Assembly: GCF_000471905.2 (NCBI RefSeq)
Contig: NW_006499563.1
Location: 5,583,356 to 5,647,355, forward strand
Direction of reading: 5' to 3'
DNA: 64,000 bases
DNA from: Amborella trichopoda
Taxonomy: Eukaryota > Streptophyta > Magnoliopsida > Amborellales > Amborellaceae
Below, one piece after another: positions 57,656 through 64,000 of this stretch. Position numbers and translations under genes: made by a program. Within the stretch, counting starts at the first letter, position 1; each line of letters starts with the position of its first letter. A model generated the notes under the pieces. The model searched no databases, had not been told where the DNA came from, and saw only the letters and a program-made list of their open reading frames with translations.

Positions 57656-59289
57656 ATGGCCCCAAGGGCTACCATCCGGTAGGGTGAGGACTGTAAAAAC
57701 CAATCTCTCCATATCGCAAACTCGTATGATAGCGTGAAGACATTAAAAACTAATCCCTACAGTCCCGTGAGGGTGAGGACCACGACGACATCCCTAAAAG
57801 TCTCTTCTCCCCAAAGGTCTCCATGGATGGATCTATGACAAATGCGTCCAAACGTCTGAGCATCCTAGTTGCAGCATTGCGTGAATTTCTCCTCGCCGTT
57901 CATGTGGTCCTATGGTTAGGAAGAATAAAAAAATAAAGCTAGAAGAAATTTTTCGAATGTTGCCCCCTTCGCTTCTCTCAAAGCACAAAATTCGGTAGGG
58001 CATTCTGTTTGAAGAAAATTTTCAGCATCATGGGTCCCCGATGCGGAATAAAAGAGACGCCGGTCAGTAAAGATTAACAAACAGTGGAAATTTTGATAGT
58101 CTTAGAATGGCCACAGAACTGGCCAAGATCTTCATAAGGACTCCTAAAATCCTCTTCCCAAGTTTCGTCGCATTCTGAAATGGATAAGGTAGTACAGATG
58201 AAGAAACAATTTCGGCAGAATCAGCGTCTACCACCCTGAAATGGACCCCTACAACTAGAAATCTATTTTTGGTGTGTCCAATTGTTGTGGGACAGCTTCC
58301 ATTGGATCAAGCATGGTTGAAAGCCCCCAGGGGTCAAATTTCAACTTAAATAGATACTCCAAGAAGAACTTAAGAGTAAAAGTATGAAACAAGAGGAGCC
58401 GCACACTATTCCTGTGCGGCCACCCTGAAACTAAACTCCATTAAAGGGATAGTCATGAACAATGACTTGAGACTTCCATATCTTCTTTGTTCGAGATTGG
58501 ATAGTGCTCAAACTTCTTGGAGCCTGTTCGTCTCGTCAAGACGAGCGTTTTGATATGTGGCACGTCCCGTAACAATGACCGAGCAAGGAGAAAAGCTAAA
58601 GAGAAGATCGTGATTTGAAGCCGCACGTTGCAGATTCCCAACAGTAACTCTAGTCACTCAAGCAGCCAAATCACAGTGCCCGTGAACCCGATCGACCAGT
58701 TGCATCACGTGTGTAAGGTCCGTGGCTATCATTAGTCTGAAGCCCACACGTGATGAGCGGTCAAATTTCACACAAAAGCAAGTCGAGGTCACTGCAGATT
58801 CTGATAGCCGGAATCATAAATTCTGATAAAAATCTAAAATTGCCAAAAGTTCGTTCGGGCACCAAATTGCATCTCGTTTGTAGTAACGAAATCATGGTGA
58901 CATATTCAATACAATTCAAGAAAGAAATCAAAGAAAAACATTAAGACAAATATGTACCATCGATCAAAAGTTTTCAAGATCTATAAAAATTTTTAGTCAC
59001 GCGATCATGCCTTTAAAGTGTGATTCATGGCTTAAAATTGATATCAAAATGATTGTAGCATCGAGTTCTACATAATGGCAATCGTCTTTTGCTCATTCAG
59101 ATATCGGATCATTAATGGATCGTCCGAGAAGAATCAAGAACGTCCCTAGTTCTCAGTAGGGACTATTTTGGAATTTTCCCAATTGTTCGAGTAATTTTCC
59201 ACCCTATTTTCTTATTTTATGTAATTCAAAAAAGAAGTAATTATCATCAATTAGGGTTGGGCTTAGGTAATCCACCTACGTTTTGACCC

Positions 59290-59515
59290 TAGCCTATAAA
59301 TACATGTTACCTCTCATTGTACAAAGGCTAGATTCTTGATTAATGAAATAAAAGGTTGTAATGAGATTGCTTGAGCACGTCTTGGAGAGAGAAAGAAGAG
59401 AGAGAAAATTTAGTGTGATACTCCTCCTATCTTCATGGTATTTTTCTTTCTCTTTCATTTAGGCTAGTTTTTGGGCTTCCACCCATGTTTGAGCCCAATT
59501 CTCTATATATATGCG
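59290..59515 (+). promoter_or_regulatory. Two successive TATA regions in B2 LTR
   Basis: GCCTATAAATACATG at 59292-59305 and CTCTATATATATGC at 59502-59515 each follow a CCACC(T/C)ACGTTT-like or CCACCCATGTTTGAGCCC block. Each precedes a GAGAGA-rich or CTCTTT-rich stretch, so the promoter segment appears duplicated about 210 bp apart. Confidence 0.5.
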
Positions 59516-59639
59516 AAACCTAATTGTAAAAGGCCCCTCGTTCATTCTTCACATTGATCTATAAAATTTCAATTTTTACTTTGAGTTTGTGGGTGTGTCT
59601 TAGAGAGAGAGAGAGAGAGAAGTAAATGGCCGGTACCCT

Positions 59640-59855
59640 TCAATAAGGTAATTTTTTCTCTCTTCTTATTTTCTCTCTCAACTTTAATTCTTTCTCTCTC
59701 ATCTTTATCTCTCTCCTATTTCTCTTTCATCTCCTTTCTCTCTCCTCTTCTCATCTCTATCTCTTTCTCTCTCCTCTCATCTCTATCTCCTTCTCTCTCT
59801 TCCTCCTCTGATTTATAACTTTTTTTTTCCCTACTCTTCTCTCTTTTCTCCATTC
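59640..59855 (+). repeat. Polypyrimidine tract (CT-rich) in B2 LTR
   Basis: Around 200 bp dominated by CTCTCTTTCTC and TCTCATCTC, preceded by a short (GA)n at 59605-59622. B1 has a shorter version after its TATA box (21325-21400). Confidence 0.8.
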
Positions 59856-59924
59856 ATGCATGGCAGACCTATCGCCTGGTGTGATGTCTTCCTATGGGCC
59901 TCTGTCAAAATTTCCTTGTCTCTC

Positions 59925-60450
59925 TTTTGTCACAGACAGGCAGCAGTTTATCATCGTCTGTGTTTTCTTTTCCCTTCTTTCTTTTGTCACAAATGATGGA
60001 AACTCATCACCACCTATGTTTTCTCTCTCTTCTTCTTCTGTCACAGATGGAGAGAGTTCATTACTGTCTGTGTTTTCTTTCCCTTCTCTCTCTTCTATCA
60101 CAGACGGCGGAAGCTCATCGTCGCCTGTGTTTTGTCTCTCTTCTCCTTCCTGTCATAGATGGCAGATGCTCATCGCCGCCTGTGTTTTTACTCTCTTCTT
60201 CTTCTAGTCACAAATGGTGGAGGTCATCACCGCCTATGTTTTCTCTCTTCTCCTTCCTGTCAAAGACGGAGGAGGCTCATCACTGCCTGTGTTTTCTCTT
60301 CATTCCTTCCTGTCATAGATGGCGGAAGCTCATCGCGGCCTGTGTTTTCTCTCTCCTCTTCTTCTTGTCACAAACGGTGGAAGCCCATCGCCGCCTTGTT
60401 TTCTATCTCATTGTCTCATCGTTAGGGATGGCTCGGAAGCTCATCGTCGT
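59925..60450. repeat. ~60-bp tandem repeat in B2 U5
   Basis: About nine units: TGTCACAGACGGCGGAAGCTC followed by ATCGCCGCCTGTGTTTTCTCTCTCTTCTTCTTC. Units are well conserved in the CTCATCGCCGCCTGTG core. B1 and the reverse fragment have related but differently sized U5 repeats. Confidence 0.85.
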
Positions 60451-60725
60451 CCATGTTTCCCTCCTTTCTCTTTCTTCTCTCTATTTCTTCTTTTCTCTAC
60501 TTTTCTCTCTCTTCTTCCTCTTCCTCTTTCTTTTCTCTCTATCCTTTCTCCCTTGTTCTTCTTCTTCTTTCTTTTTCTTTCCCCTCTTTCATTCTAATCT
60601 TCTCTTCTTCTTCTCTCGTTCATTTCTCTCTCTTCTTTTCTTTTCCTTTCCCTTTTATGTTCTTCTTCTTCTTCTATCCCTCTCTTTCTGTTCTCTTTTC
60701 TATCTTTTTACTCTCTTGTTTGACC
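60451..60725 (+). repeat. Second polypyrimidine tract in B2 LTR
   Basis: About 270 bp that is almost only C and T on the plus strand (CTTCTTTTCTC, CTTCCTCTTCC). It follows the U5 repeats. It produces long Ser/Leu/Phe frames that I do not regard as genes. Confidence 0.85.
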
Positions 60726-61386
60726 AAGAGAGGTTGAAACTAGCATTTCATAGTAGTTCTGTCGTTTAGCTGTAATGCCACTGTGTCAGTCAGTGTTACT
60801 GTGCCCATCTTACTGCCATGACTGACTAGCCATCGTTCCAAGCTGGTCGGTATTGGTGTTGTCATCTAGTAGTAATGTTGTTGAGCCGGTCTGAGTTACC
60901 GAGCCCGTCTTATTGCCACACAGAGTCAATCACCTACTAGTCAAGTCACTGTGTTGGTCTAACCGCTTGGTCAAATTCTTGTCACCCCAATCTTTATTTG
61001 TTCATTCTTACCTTCTTCTTTTGGATGTACACGCTTGTGTACGTTTACCAAAAGGCAAGGTGGGGTCACTTAGCCCACTTGTCTTGTAACATTAGCCATG
61101 TGTGTGCTATTGCAGAAATAGGAGAGTAAAGGTTAAGGGAGACGATTTCTAACCAGTTGTAGGACTGGGGGCTTTCTTCGTGATTTAAGAGGGCGCCCAC
61201 TCAAGTCTATCCAAGTAAGTCCCGAACCCATCTTAAATTCCTCTCTCATCGGTTGGTATACCTGCCCTTATTCTTGAACAAGGTTCTCAAGAGAGCGATC
61301 TCAAGTCACGGGTTCCCCTAAAACTCGAGACACATGCCGTTAGATCATCTAAATCTGGAGGGTGAGATCGAGGCACCTAACCAGCT

Positions 61387-61404
61387 GGGTGACTCCACTG
61401 TGGA
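61387..61404 (+). other. Primer binding site of B2
   Basis: GGGTGACTCCACTGTGGA after CCA-GCT, equivalent to TGGCGACTCCATTGGGGA of B1. The match to the B1 site supports the assignment even though this copy has decayed. Confidence 0.6.
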
Positions 61405-63050
61405 CTAACTACCCCTTTGTTGGATTGTACTTGTTTGGCTAGTTTCTCCTTTTATTTTCTATATTACACACTTATGGCTTCTAGGTTCTATAACCCATTC
61501 ATCCGAATCGCGGATTTTCTTATCCCCTCATTCGCGTGTGTCCCCCGAGAACAAGTTGCTCGAACTTCATTTCCATCTTTCCTCTTGAGCAAAGACCCAA
61601 TATCTAGATCCTAGGCCCTAACCTGGATAGGTGTGAGGAGGGACTTAAAGGTCCCTAACTCCCCATATTTGGGCTTTGGTGGAACTACTGCCAAGGTACT
61701 TTGCATTAGTAGGATATCAGCTACCATTCAAAGCATGCACCCTGTCACCGGTAAGTCACTTATTGGTCGTATTGCTGAGGTACGCCAAAAGGCTGCCCAG
61801 TAACTTCATGCAAAAGGCGAGGAAGTTGTCGTTGCTTCTGTGGGTCGCCACAAGGCCACCCCCGCATTCCTGCATCACCTCATGTCTTTATGCTTAAAGG
61901 CTCAACACATCAAGCAGGAGACCCTAGAGCCTCCACCTCTCGCACACACCCTAAGGCTCATGGGTCACTCACTTGAGGCACACCTCAGGGAAACCGTCGT
62001 AGTGCCTCAAGCCAATGTTTAGGATCGGGCCTCCTTGGGCTAGGTCCTGTACACGTTAAGCATGTGCATCCCACCACTTGGGGTGAAGCCATCGCTGCGC
62101 CAACCCGAGTCCCTCCACATCCTCATAATTAGCACACACGCACCCTTGTAAGGAGTAGCCTTCCACTTGATTCCTTACAGACACCTGCCCCCAATTCTCG
62201 GCCTCTTAAGGCAAGTCATTCTACTAGAGCCCGGGTTGACCCTAAAGTCACCCATAATCCTTCTTCAAGAGGCTCACACACGCCACCTCCCCAAAGTGTT
62301 GTTTCTCGCTCCCGACTCAGGCGTCATCTTCAGTCGATCCGTCCTCAGCCTGCCCCTCCTCTTTCGGGCAACCACCTCAAACCTTGGTACTTGAAGACTT
62401 TCCTCAAGAGTACCATCTTGACCCTACCCTGACATCTCAATCAGGTCTCTGGAGGCCATAAGAGAGCTCGGGGCAAGGACCTGATTGGAGACCAAGTCCT
62501 TCTTCTTCCTCGACCCTGGTTGATTCCAGTCCCTGGCCCTCATCCTTTGTAGCACCTGATGAAGACATCTCTCTCTTATGCAAGAAGAGCTGACCAGTCG
62601 CAGTCTCGATCGCAGTTTGGCATGAGATTCATCAAAGCCTAGAAGCTAAGCGTGACAAGGGTCTATGAATCCTGACTAGGGAAGCAGCCAAGAAAGTCAA
62701 GGCACCCAGCTCTGACAACCCTCTTCACCAGAATCCCTTCTACGCTCTTTGGATGACAAATCTTGAAGAAGAGGAACGATAATCCTGCACCGTGGTCAGC
62801 GTCATAGAAGATGACCTGACCAGTCAACAGCCACGGTCCCAAGACCGTCGAGAATCGGTCCTTACACGCTCAGCATACAAGAGTCGGGTTCAGTCATGGC
62901 ATACTGAGTCCTTGCTGACCAATCTGCCGCGTGTGACTCATTAAGCACGAAAACCTTCAACTGCATCTAGCCTAACCTCCTAAGAGAAATGGTCATCGTC
63001 ATGGTGATAAATGAACCTGTCGACTCTCAAGAGGCACATATGGAAAGGTT
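61405..63050 (+). other. B2 leader, decayed
   Basis: Shares blocks with the B1 leader, such as TGTGGGTCGCCACAAGGCCACC near 61839. Only short frames are open. It contains the uninterrupted version of the C1 target site near 61500-61540. No separate gene is recognised. Confidence 0.55.
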
Positions 63051-64000
63051 GGCATAGATGGTTCGAGCAATGATGGAGAAAATTGACCACATGGAAACCG
63101 CATGACACTGGGCTAACCATGGGGCCATTTCCCATCATTCAAATGATGTAGCTCCCACACACCCTCCTCCTCCTACCTCATAGGAAAATTCTGTCCCTCA
63201 CCCCCTCTCGCATGCAGACATTGATCCTATGGTAACCCACAACCTAAAAATAGGCAGATCCCGGGAATAAAAGGTGTGACGCTTTATCAGAAGTTGTACC
63301 CTTCTTACATTGATCAGGTTTCATTTCGCCCGGACTACAACAAAAGGAAGTTTCCTCGGTTCATTGGAACAACATCCCCGCATCAACATATCCCCCATTT
63401 CCAAGTGGCATGTCGAGAGACAACAGCTGATCAGAGACTCCTTCTCCATCAGTTCGTTGAAATCCTTGATGGCCCTGCCTTCCAGTGGTATGCTCATCTT
63501 CCTCCAAATTTAGTACGTACTTGGGAGGAAATGGAGAAATTGCTTCATCAACGCTTCTATGAGGTCGAGAGAGAGGTCCAAACCATTGAAATTCTCACGT
63601 TGACCCAGGAACTAGATTAACCTGTGGATCAATTCATAGCAAGGTAGAGAGATTTGGCGACTTGCCACCCTAATCCCATGCTTAAGAGGGAAGCAATTCA
63701 AACCTGCATTCGAAACATGCCACTTGAGATCGCTCTACATGTTGAGGCCTCCAACCCAACCTCCATGTCATATCTGATCGCTAAGTCGGTTTGCATAGAG
63801 AGCTTGTCATGCCACCATAGTGGGTCGCAACAACAGTCTTCAAACTTGGGAAACAACTGAGGCAATGGTAACTCTAATACCAACACCGGGGGCAACCAAC
63901 AAAAAGGGGTGATCCATACGGCTGTCACAGTTAGTGATCCAAAGAAAGCTGCCTCCCAAACTTTGGACCTCTCTAAAGGGGTAGGCATAGCGAAGATAGC
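63051..64000 (+). pseudogene. B2 gag remains, window edge
   Basis: Frame 63276-63620 has LYQKLYPSYIDQVSFRPDYN, SPHQHIPHFQVACRE and LLHQFVEILDGPAFQWYAHL, a clear Gag core. Frame 63654-63860 continues with IQTCIRNMPLEIALHVEA. It is closely related to the B1 Gag at 28168-28887 and is cut by the window end. Broken. Confidence 0.8.

Larger units (their letters stand above)
57213..61383 (+). repeat. B2 5' LTR
   Basis: It starts TGTCAAACAGGGG directly after A2 leader sequence and ends GGCACCTAACCA before the PBS. It matches B1 5' LTR in blocks but carries extra subrepeats at 57340-57655 and 59925-60450, which explain its greater length. Confidence 0.75.
57213..64000 (+). mobile_element. Element B2: family-B element, 5' part, runs off the window
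   Basis: A 5' LTR of about 4.2 kb (57213-61383), PBS (61387-61404), leader and gag remains to the window end. It is inserted in the A2 leader. It shares the LTR, leader and gag with B1. Coding parts are broken; whether pol is present cannot be seen here. Confidence 0.75.

Noticed and set aside
60319-60769. Long Ser/Leu/Phe frames, including part of a 291-codon one
   Set aside because: Produced by the polypyrimidine tract and the 60-bp repeats in the B2 LTR; compositionally trivial, with no domain.

Overview
The window looks like repeat-rich nuclear DNA of a flowering plant with a large genome. The signs are Ty3/gypsy LTR elements of the Tat/Ogre-like kind, which here carry an antisense gene with a plant mobile domain (PMD), and a plant L1-type LINE whose first ORF has a DUF4283-like domain. 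I found no convincing intact host gene, no tRNA or rRNA gene, and no bacterial features. Three assembly gaps are present (9363-9382, 24723-25461, 40719-41125). Species cannot be named from this sequence.

Layout. 1-1479 is a compound satellite-like region built on a ~35-bp unit; it resumes at 18656. Between lies element A1 (1485-18650, minus strand), a 17-kb Tat-like element with two LTRs, a perfect 5-bp target duplication (ATACA), PBS, PPT, gag, protease, RT, RNase H and integrase remains, plus a plus-strand (antisense) PMD gene. Element B1 (about 19192-38704, plus strand) has a ~3.5-kb 5' LTR, gag and protease remains and an antisense PMD gene, but no recognisable RT or integrase. Its leader is split by a solo LTR of a third family (C1, 22801-26614). 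A 1.5-kb unassigned stretch follows, then a second family-C LTR in reverse (C2, 40241-43509), a 24-bp minisatellite (43530-43828), and a broken L1 LINE (about 43840-48197, plus strand). The LINE is cut by A2 (48198-57207, minus strand), an A-family relative with an LTR and gag but no pol. A2 contains a reverse fragment of a family-B LTR (53340-56280) and is itself cut by B2 (57213 to beyond the window end, plus strand), whose 4.2-kb LTR is full of subrepeats and is followed by PBS, leader and gag remains.

Reading the nesting gives a relative order: LINE oldest, then A2 into it, then B-type LTRs into A2; independently, A1 into the 35-bp satellite and C1 into B1. All coding remains of the LTR elements look broken and are treated as fossils.

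The most interesting biology is the repeated association of antisense PMD genes with two different LTR families, one of which has kept gag, protease and the antisense gene while lacking the rest of pol. Next come a set of more than a dozen GGCGAC/GTCGCC palindromes concentrated in the LTRs and both subterminal zones of A1, a hairpin in the family-B transcribed LTR region, and two minisatellites whose unit length keeps reading frames open.
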